Shown: piece after piece, positions 35,108 to 44,308 of the stretch
Layout of the letters: each line of letters starts with the position of its first letter
How positions within the stretch are numbered: the stretch's first letter is position 1
Assembly: GCF_000281895.1 (NCBI RefSeq)
Contig: NZ_CM001558.1
Span: 1,926,556-1,990,555, forward strand
Reading direction: 5' to 3'
DNA length: 64,000 nucleotides
Source of the DNA: Pseudomonas fluorescens Q2-87
Lineage (GTDB): Bacteria > Pseudomonadota > Gammaproteobacteria > Pseudomonadales > Pseudomonadaceae
Program-made: the position numbers and the translations under genes
The notes under the pieces: generated by a model
What the model was told of the DNA's origin: nothing
What the model saw: only the letters and a program-made list of their open reading frames with translations
Database searches by the model: none

Positions 35108-35752
35108 TTACAGGTTGTTGTAGAGCCATTTGGGCATGTAGTACTTGCGGCGGTTGAACACGCTACCCACCACTTTCGCGCCGGCCTGGGCCAGGCGCTG
35201 GCGGGCGGCCTGGGCCACTTCCCAGCGGGTGTCCTCGCCGCGTACCACCAGCACCACGCCGTCTACCTGGGTGCTGAGCACCAGCGTGTCACCCGCCGAA
35301 TACACCGCGTCGGAGTCGATCACCACAAAGCGGTATTGGGCCGCCAGTTGCCTGAACAGCGGGCGCAGGCGCTCGGGGCTCAGGCGATCGGCGTTGCGGC
35401 CCAGGCGGCCGAGGGGCAGCACGTCAAAGGGCAGGCTGGACACTTGCACCACGCAATCCTGCAGCAAGGGCGGGGCGAGGCTGTTGAACAGCAGGTCGCT
35501 GAAGCCGCGCTCCTTGTGCAGTGACAGTTGTTGGCTGAGGTTGTGGGGCGACTGGCTGGCATCCACCAGCAGCACGCGGCCGTTACTCATCTGCGCCAGT
35601 TGGGCGGCCAGCGCCATCGCGCTGGTACTGGTTCCGGTGCCGTTGTTGGCGGCCGTCAGAAGCAGAATCCGCAGGGAAGGATCGAGCACGGTCGAGGTCA
35701 GGTTGGTCTCGCTCGGGCTCGCGATGGTCAGGATATTCGTTGAACCGTCCAT
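35108..35752 (-). CDS. BY-kinase-like ATPase lacking the Walker A lysine
   Basis: A 214-aa protein with the CpsD/Wzc kinase fold. The Walker A region reads 'AANNGTGTSTSAM', where kinases have G-x-G-K-S/T; the lysine codon is replaced by ACC (Thr). Walker A' is 'VLLVDASQS' and Walker B 'FVVIDSDAV'. The C-terminus has only three tyrosines ('KYYMPKWLYNNL') rather than a long Tyr cluster. It therefore probably acts as a partner or regulator of the Wzz protein rather than an active tyrosine kinase. Gene order (between Wza and the sugar transferase) fits that role. Confidence 0.82.
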   Translation of the reverse strand: MDGSTNILTIASPSETNLTSTVLDPSLRILLLTAANNGTGTSTSAMALAAQLAQMSNGRVLLVDASQSPHNLSQQLSLHKERGFSDLLFNSLAPPLLQDCVVQVSSLPFDVLPLGRLGRNADRLSPERLRPLFRQLAAQYRFVVIDSDAVYSAGDTLVLSTQVDGVVLVVRGEDTRWEVAQAARQRLAQAGAKVVGSVFNRRKYYMPKWLYNNL

Positions 35753-36499
35753 TTAACTCGCTCCGTGGCCGCTGAAAACTTTGAATGGGGTAATCATCAG
35801 GATCTTCAAATCCAACAACAGGCTCTGTTCCGCGATGTAGCTGAGGTCCAATTCCACGCGCTGGTCGAAGTCGATATTGCTGCGCCCGGAGATCTGCCAA
35901 AGGCCGGTCATGCCGGGGTAGATGCTCAGGCGCACAAGATGGTTGTCCTTGTAGCGATAGGCGTTGAACGAGGTCGGCCGCGGGCCCACCAGGCGCATGT
36001 CGCCCGTCACGACGTTGATCAGGTTCGGCAGTTCGTCGAGGCTGCTGCGGCGCAGGAACCGGCCGATGGGGGTGATGCGTGGGTCGTTGTCGATCTTGAA
36101 GTCGATGGCATCGACACCGTGTTTGTTGAGGTGGCGCAGCGACTCCTTGAGGGCCTCGGCGTCCGCCACCATGGTGCGGAACTTGTACATGCCGAAGACC
36201 CGGCCGCGATAACCGGTGCGCTTCTGCACGAACAGGACCGGGCCCGGGCTGGAAAATTTGATCAGCAGGGCCAGGCCCAGCAGCAGCGGGCACAGCATCA
36301 GCAGGATCGCCAGGGCGCCAAGGCAGGCCACCACCCGGTTGGTGCGCGACACGGTCCAGGGCCGGCCGCCGTCACGACCGGTCAGCCAGCCTCGGCCTTG
36401 GCGGTGAATGGCGGCGTCCAGACGTCGACGGTGATCGGGGTCGATTCGTTTGTCGCGTCCGAAGGCGCTGATGGGTATGTCTTGCTCATGTCGGGTCAT
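35753..36499 (-). CDS. Undecaprenyl-phosphate sugar-phosphate transferase
   Basis: A 248-aa initiating enzyme. One hydrophobic re-entrant helix (about 62-85, 'ACLGALAILLMLCPLLLGLALLI') is followed by the bacterial sugar transferase catalytic domain: 'KFSSPGPVLFVQKRTGYRG', 'FGMYKFRTM', 'FLRRSSLDELPNLINV' and 'LVGPRP'. It is the short PglC-like form without the WcaJ N-terminal domain. It loads the first sugar phosphate on the lipid carrier. The ATG at 36499 overlaps the epimerase gene by 14 bases. Confidence 0.9.
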   Translation of the reverse strand: MTRHEQDIPISAFGRDKRIDPDHRRRLDAAIHRQGRGWLTGRDGGRPWTVSRTNRVVACLGALAILLMLCPLLLGLALLIKFSSPGPVLFVQKRTGYRGRVFGMYKFRTMVADAEALKESLRHLNKHGVDAIDFKIDNDPRITPIGRFLRRSSLDELPNLINVVTGDMRLVGPRPTSFNAYRYKDNHLVRLSIYPGMTGLWQISGRSNIDFDQRVELDLSYIAEQSLLLDLKILMITPFKVFSGHGAS

Positions 36500-37565
36500 A
36501 GACGCCTCCGTTGAGGTTTGGCCGCAGGCGTTCAGCCGCGAGCGGTGGGCGGGCAGGCAGTGAGTAGTAGTCGACGAACCATTGGACGAAGCGGCCCAGG
36601 CCTTCGTCGAGGTCGATGCCGGGTTGGAAACCGGTGGCGCGTGCCAGGTCGCTGGCGTCGGCGCAGGTGTTGAGCACATCCCCCGCTTGCAGCGGCAGCA
36701 GCTCGATGCGGGCCGTCCGGCCCAGGTGTTTTTCCAGCAGCGCCACATAGGCGCGCAGTTCCACCGGATGCTGACCTCCGATGTTGTAGATCCGCCAGGG
36801 CGCGCGACTGGTGGCCGGGTCAGGTTGTTCCCCATCCCACAGTGGCGTGATGTGCGGCGGCTGGCCGATCAGCCGGGCGATGCTTTCGACGATGTCGTCG
36901 ATGTAGGTGAAATCGCGTTGATGCTCGCCATGGTTGAACAGCTGCAACGCGCGCCCTTCGGCGATGGCCCGGGCAAACTGGATCGGCGACATGTCCGGCC
37001 GGCCCCACGGGCCATACACCGTGAAGAACCGCAGGCCGGTGCAAGGGATGCCGAACAGGTGGCTGTAGCTGTGGGCCATCAATTCATTGGCTTTCTTGCT
37101 GGCCGCGTACAGCGACAATGGGTGATCGACGTTGTCCCGCACGGCATAGGGCGTGCGCTGGTTGGCGCCGTATACGGAGCTGGAGGAGGCGTAGATCAGA
37201 TGCTTGACGGGATGGCGCCGGCAGCTTTCCAGGATGTTCAGGAAACCGGTGAGGTTGCTGTCGATATAAGCCTGCGGATTCTCCAGGGAGTAGCGCACCC
37301 CGGCTTGGGCGGCGAGATGAATCACCACGTCCGGGCGACGGGTCTGGAACAGTTCGTCGACCGCCGATGCGTCGGCCAGGTCGATTCGGGCCAGGGGGAA
37401 ATCGCCTGCCTGATCCTTCACCCAGGCCACGCGATCATGCTTGAGCTGTGGGTCGTAGTAGTCGTTGAAATTATCCAGGCCGCACACTCGATAGCCGTCG
37501 CGCAGCAGCCGCAGCACACAGTGGGCGCCGATGAAACCGGCCGCGCCGGTCACCAGGATATTCAC
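36486..37565 (-). CDS. UDP-glucuronate 4-epimerase-like SDR
   Basis: A 359-aa extended short-chain dehydrogenase. The NAD site is 'VTGAAGFIGAH' at residues 6-16; the catalytic Ser and Y-x-x-x-K are in 'YASSSSVYG' and 'LYAASKKANE'. The segment 'LRFFTVYGPWGRPDMSPIQF' marks the UDP-glucuronic acid 4-epimerase (CapI/LspL) group, giving UDP-GalA. Its GTG start at 37565 overlaps the upstream stop (GTGA). Placed right after the UDP-glucose dehydrogenase, it indicates a uronic-acid-containing polymer. Confidence 0.87.
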   Translation of the reverse strand: MNILVTGAAGFIGAHCVLRLLRDGYRVCGLDNFNDYYDPQLKHDRVAWVKDQAGDFPLARIDLADASAVDELFQTRRPDVVIHLAAQAGVRYSLENPQAYIDSNLTGFLNILESCRRHPVKHLIYASSSSVYGANQRTPYAVRDNVDHPLSLYAASKKANELMAHSYSHLFGIPCTGLRFFTVYGPWGRPDMSPIQFARAIAEGRALQLFNHGEHQRDFTYIDDIVESIARLIGQPPHITPLWDGEQPDPATSRAPWRIYNIGGQHPVELRAYVALLEKHLGRTARIELLPLQAGDVLNTCADASDLARATGFQPGIDLDEGLGRFVQWFVDYYSLPARPPLAAERLRPNLNGGVYDPT

Positions 37566-38926
37566 GCTTGTGGCCCGGCGGTCGGAGTGCCGGGCACGGT
37601 GTGCCGCAGCCCGATACCGCGATACAGCAGCCCGGCGGCGGCCGGATGTTCGGGGTTGTACAGGTTGCGGCCATCGATGATCACCCGGGCGCGCAGCTTG
37701 TTGGCCAGCAGGTCGAAATCCACCACGCGAAAGTTCTTCCACTCGGTGCAGATCACCAGCGCGTCAGCGTCTTCCAGGGTGTCGTCGCGGGTGGCGCACA
37801 GGTTCAGGTCTTTGCGATAACCGTAGAGGCGGCGGCATTCGGACATGGCTTCCGGGTCGTAGGCCTGGACACGGGCGCCTTCGCGCCACAGCGCTTCCAT
37901 CAGGTAGCGACTGGGGGCTTCGCGCATGTCATCGGTGTTGGGCTTGAACGCCAGGCCCCAGATGGCAATCGACTTGCCGGCCAGGCCTTCGGCGAACTGC
38001 TTGGCCAGTTTTTCGAAAAGGATGTGCCGCTGGCTGTCGTTGACGTCGGTAACGCTGCGCAGCAGGCGCAGCGGCATGCCGCTCTGTTCGGCGGTGTGCA
38101 GCAGGGCGCGCAGATCCTTGGGGAAACATGAGCCGCCGAAGCCGCAGCCGGGGTAGATAAAGTGATAACCGATGCGCGGGTCCGAGCCGATGCCTTTGCG
38201 CACCGCTTCGATGTCGGCGCCCAGCCGTTCGGTAAGGTTGGCCAGTTCGTTCATGAAGCTGATACGGGTGGCGAGCATCGCATTGGCGGCGTACTTGGTC
38301 AGCTCCGCGCTGCGGTTGTCCATGAACATCAGTTTTTCGTGGTTACGGCAAAAGGGCGCGTAAAGCTCGCTCATCTGGTCGCGAGCCAGCGGGTCGGCGG
38401 TGCCGATGATGATCCGGTCGGGGCGCATGCAGTCGGCCAGGGCACTGCCTTCCTTGAGAAACTCGGGGTTGGATACCACGCGCACGTTCAACTGCTTCAG
38501 GCCCCGACGCGTCAACGCCTGGCGGGCGCACTCGGCGACCTTGTCGGCCGTGCCCACCGGTACCGTGGACTTGATGACCAGGGTGCGGTCGCTGTCCATG
38601 AAATCGGCGATCTGCCGGGTGACCGCCAATACATGGCTCAGGTCTGCCGAGCCGTCTTCGTCGGCGGGGGTGCCGACGGCGATGAAAATCACTTCGCCAT
38701 GGTTGACCGCGTCGCTGGCCTGGGAACTGAACGACAGGCGTCCGGCCTTGATGTTGTCTTCGAGCAGATTGGACAGGCCCGGCTCACTGATGGGCGGTAC
38801 CGCCTGTTGCAGTTGCCGGATTTTGTTCGGGTCGATGTCGATGCATAAGACGCGGTGTCCGACATCCGCCATGGCGGCGGCCTGGATCAGCCCCACATAC
38901 CCCGTTCCAAATACGCTCACGTCCAT
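37562..38926 (-). CDS. ugd: UDP-glucose 6-dehydrogenase
   Basis: A 454-aa enzyme making UDP-glucuronate. The NAD-binding 'VFGTGYVGLIQA' is at residues 5-16, and the catalytic Cys is in 'YPGCGFGGSCFPKD' near 258-271. The C-terminal UDP-binding domain has 'WGLAFKPNTDDMREAPS'. It is the first gene of the 18-kb exopolysaccharide operon. GDP-mannose dehydrogenase is the main alternative, but the next gene being a UDP-GlcA epimerase favours UDP-glucose. Confidence 0.9.
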   Translation of the reverse strand: MDVSVFGTGYVGLIQAAAMADVGHRVLCIDIDPNKIRQLQQAVPPISEPGLSNLLEDNIKAGRLSFSSQASDAVNHGEVIFIAVGTPADEDGSADLSHVLAVTRQIADFMDSDRTLVIKSTVPVGTADKVAECARQALTRRGLKQLNVRVVSNPEFLKEGSALADCMRPDRIIIGTADPLARDQMSELYAPFCRNHEKLMFMDNRSAELTKYAANAMLATRISFMNELANLTERLGADIEAVRKGIGSDPRIGYHFIYPGCGFGGSCFPKDLRALLHTAEQSGMPLRLLRSVTDVNDSQRHILFEKLAKQFAEGLAGKSIAIWGLAFKPNTDDMREAPSRYLMEALWREGARVQAYDPEAMSECRRLYGYRKDLNLCATRDDTLEDADALVICTEWKNFRVVDFDLLANKLRARVIIDGRNLYNPEHPAAAGLLYRGIGLRHTVPGTPTAGPQA

Positions 38927-39326
38927 TTTTGGCGCGCCTCGCAGACCGATTGATGTAACTCGGATGAAACTGTTTAGAGGGGTATAGCGCAGCTTCGGAA
39001 AAGCGTGTCAGCAAAATGACAGTTGTCACTGTTGGCAATTCAAGTGAAATCCGGCCTTTTGATATCAAGTCATTGACTGCCTTAGGAAACCGCCTGTTTT
39101 ATTGGTGTTAACGGGAATTTGACAAAGCGATAAACGGTAGTAATTCATAGATTTTAGAATTTGACTGCGTATTTACGTGTCGTTTTTGGGCTAACTTTTT
39201 TTTGACGCTTAGCTGAGGAGAGGCATTTCTTGCGCTTTGAAAGTCCGCTGCTAATGTGCAAAAACAAACCGCTTTTGATGTGCGGGAACGAACCGCTTTC
39301 AACGCTGTGCTTTGGTCGAGGAACAC
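38927..39326. promoter_or_regulatory. AT-rich divergent promoter region of the EPS operon and sulfatase-fold gene
   Basis: About 400 bases with no gene. On the minus strand CTATACC (complement of 38981-38987) resembles a sigma-S/sigma-70 extended -10 box about 50 bases upstream of ugd. TGACA-GT-TGTCA at 39017-39028 is a short hyphenated palindrome near the corresponding -35 position. The half towards 39300 is rich in A/T runs. Promoter calls are tentative. Confidence 0.35.
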
Positions 39327-41024
39327 ATGGCCCGATACCTCAAGGAACTGCTGCTGGTTCTCTATTTGCTCAAGGGCTACGGCTATTACTTGGAGCGGCT
39401 GGACGCGTTGGGCCTGGGGTTCGCGACTTTGCTGTATGGCGCGATGTTCGCGCTGTTGGTGGCGGCGCTGTGGCTGAGTGCCTGCATACGCCAGACGCTG
39501 GTCAGGCACGTGTTCGCCTTGGCGATGTTCGTCTCAGCGGTATTTTTCGAGGTCTATACCAGGGTCACCGACAGTTATCTGACCTACAGCCAGTTTGTTT
39601 CCATGGTGTACTCGGGGGGCTTTATCCAGGAGGCGGCTTATCAGTATCGCGACGTGATCATCAGCGCAGCGGCCAGCGGCTTGTTGCTGTTGTTCGGCAT
39701 TGGGCTCAAGCCCAGGCGGTCGCTGTCGATGCCCGGTTACCTGCCGGTGGTCGCACCGGTGTTGGGGGTGTTGCTGCTCAGCGCGGTGTTATTCGTGCGA
39801 GCGGGCGAGGGGGCGCGAGGCCTGCCGGTGATGTACACGCCGTTGGCCTATTTGAATCTCTTCACCTACGAGTCCTTGCACAACACTATCGGCCCACGGG
39901 AACCAGTCAGCTTGGGGCGGCCATCGGCGGCGATCGACCACGATATTGTGCTGATCATCGACGAAAGCATTGGCGGAAACTATCTGGATATCAACACCCC
40001 GTTCGGCGTTCACACCGGCCTCAAGACGCCGCCGGACGGGGTGGATATCTTCAACTTCGGCTACGCGGCTTCTATCGCCAATTGCAGTGCCGACACCAAC
40101 GTCACCCTGCGTTACGGCGGCACTCGCGCCGACTACATACGCATCAACAGCACGCTGCCGTCGATCTGGCAGTACGCCAGCAAAGCCGGTTTGCGCACCG
40201 TCTACATCGACGCCCAGCGCACCGGTGGCAATCTGCAGAACTTGATGACCGACCTGGAAAAAAGGGACATCGACGTGTTCGTCCAGTTCGACCAGACCAG
40301 CGTGCGCGACCGCGACATGGCGGCCGCGGCGAAATTGATCGAACTGCTGGGCGATGACCAGGCCGAACTGATCGTAATCAATAAGGTAGGGGCGCATTTC
40401 CCGGTGCACGACAAATACCCCGACGACTTCATGAACTACCGTCCGGCGTTGCCCCGTGGGCAATTCCAAGAAGTGGCTGACACCGGCAGGCGTGATGGAT
40501 TCAATGGTCAGAAAGATGACTGGTTGCTGTACCGCAATGCCTACCAGAACACCTTGCTGTGGAACGTCGGCGAGTTCTTCAAGCGCATTTTCCAGCAGGC
40601 TGATTTGAGCAACGCGGTGTTGATCTATACCTCTGATCACGGCCAGGACCTGCATGAACGTGGCAACCCGGGCCTCGACACTCACTGCGGCGGCAACCCG
40701 GTGGCGGAGGAGGGGTTGGTGCCGCTGGTGGTGATCCAGGGCAGCCAGTTGCAAACCCTTGATTGGAACGCTGCCTGGGCGCGCAACAAAGACCGCTCGA
40801 GCCACTACAACATCTTCCCGACCTTGCTGCAGCTGATGGGCTACGACCCCGCCGGAATCGAATCGGCCTATGGAAAATCCCTGGCCCAACCCACCGATGA
40901 CGACTTCACCTTCAATTACCGCTTCAACGCCCGACTGGGGGCGAAACCGGCCTGGAAGCACATCGACCTGGGCAGCATCGTGACACCGCCTCCTGGCCAG
41001 GCTGAAATGGCGGTGGGGCATTGA
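39327..41024 (+). CDS. Sulfatase-fold membrane transferase (phosphoethanolamine transferase-like)
   Basis: A 565-aa protein. Four or five N-terminal membrane helices (about 5-175) are followed by an alkaline-phosphatase/sulfatase-fold periplasmic domain. That domain has metal and active-site motifs 'IVLIIDESIGGNYLD' (about 210-225), 'VINKVGAHFPVHDKYP' and 'LIYTSDHGQDLHERG'. In EptA/OpgE relatives the nucleophile is Thr or Ser within 'GES/T'; here the motif is D-E-S-I-G-G-N, so the nucleophile is unclear. It may add phosphoethanolamine or phosphoglycerol to lipid A or the neighbouring exopolysaccharide. The ATG at 39327 has GAGGA just upstream. Confidence 0.75.
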   Translation: MARYLKELLLVLYLLKGYGYYLERLDALGLGFATLLYGAMFALLVAALWLSACIRQTLVRHVFALAMFVSAVFFEVYTRVTDSYLTYSQFVSMVYSGGFIQEAAYQYRDVIISAAASGLLLLFGIGLKPRRSLSMPGYLPVVAPVLGVLLLSAVLFVRAGEGARGLPVMYTPLAYLNLFTYESLHNTIGPREPVSLGRPSAAIDHDIVLIIDESIGGNYLDINTPFGVHTGLKTPPDGVDIFNFGYAASIANCSADTNVTLRYGGTRADYIRINSTLPSIWQYASKAGLRTVYIDAQRTGGNLQNLMTDLEKRDIDVFVQFDQTSVRDRDMAAAAKLIELLGDDQAELIVINKVGAHFPVHDKYPDDFMNYRPALPRGQFQEVADTGRRDGFNGQKDDWLLYRNAYQNTLLWNVGEFFKRIFQQADLSNAVLIYTSDHGQDLHERGNPGLDTHCGGNPVAEEGLVPLVVIQGSQLQTLDWNAAWARNKDRSSHYNIFPTLLQLMGYDPAGIESAYGKSLAQPTDDDFTFNYRFNARLGAKPAWKHIDLGSIVTPPPGQAEMAVGH

Positions 41025-41171
41025 TGGTGGTGGGGCAGTTTGCAGGGGGCGTTGAATGTACCGGCGCCTTCGCGAGCTTGAAAAGCACAGGCCAGTTGGG
41101 CAAGTTCATCTCTGGGGGCGATCACACAACTCCGCTATCCTGAATCTCATGTTTATCCACTGAGCCTGTTC

Positions 41172-41840
41172 ATGCTTGAAGTGCGCGAGGTTTTCAAAAG
41201 CTATGCCACACCCCAAGGCCCGTTGCCGGTGTTGCAAGGCATCGACCTGACGCTGTCGCCGGGCAGCAGCCTGGCGCTGATGGGGGAGTCAGGCAGTGGC
41301 AAAAGTACGTTGCTGCATTTGGTCGCCGGGCTGGACAAGGTCGATCGCGGCAGCATTCGCAGTGGCGAGTATCGGCTCGAGGGAATGAGCGAGAGCCAAC
41401 TGGCGAACTGGCGGCGCACGGAAATCGGCTTGGTGTTCCAGCAGTTCAACCTCATCAGCAGCTTGCCGGTGGAGGACAACCTGGCGTTCCAGGCGCGCCT
41501 GTGTGGCCGCTATGACGCTGCCTGGCAGGCTCATCTGGTGCAGCGGCTGGGGCTTGCGGACTTGTTGCGGCGTTACCCCGAGCAGCTTTCCGGCGGGCAG
41601 CAGCAAAGGGTCGCGTTGGGGCGGGCGCTGGCTTCGCGGCCGCCGTTGTTGCTGGCCGACGAACCCACCGGTAGCCTCGACGAAGCCACCAGCGATGAAG
41701 TATTGCAGCTGTTGCTGGAGTTGCTGGACGGCAGCTCCACCAGCCTGCTGATGGTCACGCACAGTCCGCGGGTGGCCGCTCGCCTGGCCCATCGCGTGGA
41801 ATTGCATCGCGGACGGCTGGCGCAGGTGGCCCTGGGGTGA
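41172..41840 (+). CDS. LolD/MacB-type ABC ATPase
   Basis: A 222-aa ATPase with Walker A 'GESGSGKST' (about 39-47), signature 'LSGGQQQR', Walker B 'LLLADEPTGSLD' and H-loop 'VTHSPRVAA'. This subgroup partners FtsX-type permeases that transfer mechanical force across the membrane (lipoprotein release, macrolide efflux). Its stop overlaps the ATG of the permease (TGATG), so the two form one transporter. Confidence 0.9.
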   Translation: MLEVREVFKSYATPQGPLPVLQGIDLTLSPGSSLALMGESGSGKSTLLHLVAGLDKVDRGSIRSGEYRLEGMSESQLANWRRTEIGLVFQQFNLISSLPVEDNLAFQARLCGRYDAAWQAHLVQRLGLADLLRRYPEQLSGGQQQRVALGRALASRPPLLLADEPTGSLDEATSDEVLQLLLELLDGSSTSLLMVTHSPRVAARLAHRVELHRGRLAQVALG

Positions 41841-44308
41841 TGATTCTTCGCCAGACCCTCAAGGCCTTGCTCAGCCATTGGCGCCAACACCCGGTGCAGT
41901 TTTTCAGCGTGCTGACCGGCCTCTGGCTCGCCACCAGCCTGCTCACCGGCGTGCAAGCCCTGAACAGTCAGGCCCGGGAAAGCTACGCCCGCGCCAGCCA
42001 ACTGATCGGCGGCGAACCCCAGGCCAGCCTCAGTGCCCCCGGCGGCGGCATCTTCCCCCAGCAATGGTTCGTCGAGCTGCGGCGCCAGGGCTGGCCGGTG
42101 TCGCCGGTGTTGCAGGCGCGGGTGACGCTCAAGGGGCACGAAGATCAACGCCTGCAACTGATGGGCATCGACCCGGTGTCGCTGCCCCCCGGCGCGGCGC
42201 TGGCGGGCCAGGCGCGGGAAATGAGCGAGGTGGTGGAATTTTTCACCGACCCAGGGCGTACCTGGATCGCTCCGCAAACGCTGCAAGCACTGGAACTGGA
42301 GGAGGGCGACCGGCCCCAGACCGTCGACGGGCAAGCGCTGCCGCCGCTGCGTGTCCAGCAAGACATGGCGCCGGGCGTGTTGCTGATGGACATTGGCTTT
42401 GCCCAGCCGCTGCTCAGGCTGCCGGATCAATTGTCGCGGTTGTTGTTGCCCGCCACGTTCCGCGCGGCAGTGCCGGAAGCGTTCAACGGTCGTCTGCAGT
42501 TCAAGCGCGCCGACGAAGAGAACAACCTGTCGCGCCTGACCGAGAGTTTTCACCTGAACCTCGACGCCCTGGGTTTCTTATCTTTTGTGGTGGGGTTGTT
42601 CATCGTTCACGCGGCTATCGGGTTGGCCCTGGAACAACGTCGCAGCCTGTTGCGAACCTTGCGCGCCTGCGGCGTCAGTGCGCGGATGCTGGTCACCAGC
42701 CTCGCCCTTGAGCTCGGGGCGCTGGCTTTGCTGGGCGGGATCGCCGGGGTGCTCAGCGGCTATTGGCTGGCGAGCCTGCTGCTGCCCGATGTCGCAGCGA
42801 GCCTGCGGGGGTTGTACGGCGCCGAAGTCGCCGGGCATCTGAATCTCAGCCCTTGGTGGTGGCTCAGTGGCGTGGGCCTGAGCTTGCTGGGCGCGCTGCT
42901 GGCCGGGGCTGACAGTTTGCTGCGCGCCGCGCGCCTGCCGTTGTTGGCCCTTGCCAATCCCCAGGCCTGGCATCAGGCCCACGCGCGCTGGCTGCGTCGC
43001 CAGGGCTGGGTGGCGACATTGGCGGCGCTGGTTGCCGCGTCGGCCTTGATTTGGGGCGACAGCCTGGCCAGCGGTTTTGTCTTGATGACGGCGTTGTTGC
43101 TGGGCGCGGCGCTGGCCTTGCCGGTGTTGCTCAACCTCGCGCTGAACCTGTTGTTGCGGCGCAGCCGCTCGGTGCTCGGGCAATGGTTTGTCGCCGATTG
43201 CCGCCAGCAACTGCCGACGCTGAGCCTGGCACTGATGGCTTTGCTCCTGGCGCTGGCGGCGAATATCGGTGCGGGCAGCATGACCTCGGGGTTCCGCCAG
43301 ACGTTCAGCCATTGGCTCGAACAACGGTTGACCGCCGAGCTGTACATCAACCCGCAAACCCCGGCCCAGGCGGGCGAGTTGCACGCCTGGCTCAAGCAGC
43401 AGCCGGCGATCACGGCGGTGCTGCCCAACTGGCAAGTCCTGATTCCCCTGCAAGGCTGGCCGACGGATGTCTACGGAATCATCGACCACCCTGCTTATCG
43501 CCAGCATTGGCCGTTGCTGGCGTCGGCCGGTGATGATCCCTGGGAACAACTGGCCAGCGCCGACACGCTCATGCTCAGTGAACAACTGGCCCGGCGCTTG
43601 AAGGTGGGCATTGGCGATCCATTGACCATTCCCACACCCCAAGGGCCGTGGACGCCGCGCATCGTCGGGATCTACGCTGACTACGGCAATCCGAAGGGGC
43701 ATGTGCTGGTCAATGCCGAGCATTTGCTGGCGCACTGGCCGCAACTGACGCCCAGTCGCTTCAACCTGCGCATCGAGCCTGCCGCGATCGGGCCGCTGCT
43801 GGCCGCGCTGCAAGACCGGTTCAGCCTGGATGACAGCCGCATCGTCGATCAGGCGCGGCTCAAGGGTTGGTCGACCCAAGTGTTCGAACGTACCTTTGCC
43901 GCCACCGCTGCGCTCAACAGCCTGACCCTGGCGGTGGCCGGAGTGGCGTTGTTCATCAGCCTGCTGACCCAGAGCCAGAGTCGCCTCGGCCAACTGGCAC
44001 CGCTGTGGGCGCTGGGTGTGACGCGGCGCCAATTGATGTTGCTCAACCTCGGCCAGACTTGGCTCCTGGCGCTGCTGACATTGGTGTTGGCCTTGCCCTT
44101 GGGGATTGCCCTGGCCTGGTGCCTGGACGCGGTGATCAACGTTCAGGCTTTTGGCTGGCGCCTGCCGCTGCAAGTTTTTCCATTGCAATTGGCGCAATTG
44201 CTCGCCCTGGCGATGTTCGCCACGCTACTGGCATCGGCCTGGCCGCTGTATGCGTTGTACCGCACGCAGCCGGCGGATTTGCTGAGGACCTTTGCCCATG
44301 AAGATTAG
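41840..44308 (+). CDS. FtsX-domain ABC permease
   Basis: An 822-aa permease with an N-terminal helix (about 18-38), a periplasmic domain and an FtsX bundle (about 245-390). A second periplasmic domain (about 480-670) and a final FtsX bundle (about 690-810) follow. The duplicated FtsX layout is that of LolCE-fused or YbbP-like permeases. Together with the preceding ATPase and following AttH lipoprotein it forms a conserved three-gene unit in pseudomonads. The cargo is not known, possibly a lipid or lipoprotein. It overlaps the next gene by 11 bases. Confidence 0.88.
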   Translation: MILRQTLKALLSHWRQHPVQFFSVLTGLWLATSLLTGVQALNSQARESYARASQLIGGEPQASLSAPGGGIFPQQWFVELRRQGWPVSPVLQARVTLKGHEDQRLQLMGIDPVSLPPGAALAGQAREMSEVVEFFTDPGRTWIAPQTLQALELEEGDRPQTVDGQALPPLRVQQDMAPGVLLMDIGFAQPLLRLPDQLSRLLLPATFRAAVPEAFNGRLQFKRADEENNLSRLTESFHLNLDALGFLSFVVGLFIVHAAIGLALEQRRSLLRTLRACGVSARMLVTSLALELGALALLGGIAGVLSGYWLASLLLPDVAASLRGLYGAEVAGHLNLSPWWWLSGVGLSLLGALLAGADSLLRAARLPLLALANPQAWHQAHARWLRRQGWVATLAALVAASALIWGDSLASGFVLMTALLLGAALALPVLLNLALNLLLRRSRSVLGQWFVADCRQQLPTLSLALMALLLALAANIGAGSMTSGFRQTFSHWLEQRLTAELYINPQTPAQAGELHAWLKQQPAITAVLPNWQVLIPLQGWPTDVYGIIDHPAYRQHWPLLASAGDDPWEQLASADTLMLSEQLARRLKVGIGDPLTIPTPQGPWTPRIVGIYADYGNPKGHVLVNAEHLLAHWPQLTPSRFNLRIEPAAIGPLLAALQDRFSLDDSRIVDQARLKGWSTQVFERTFAATAALNSLTLAVAGVALFISLLTQSQSRLGQLAPLWALGVTRRQLMLLNLGQTWLLALLTLVLALPLGIALAWCLDAVINVQAFGWRLPLQVFPLQLAQLLALAMFATLLASAWPLYALYRTQPADLLRTFAHED

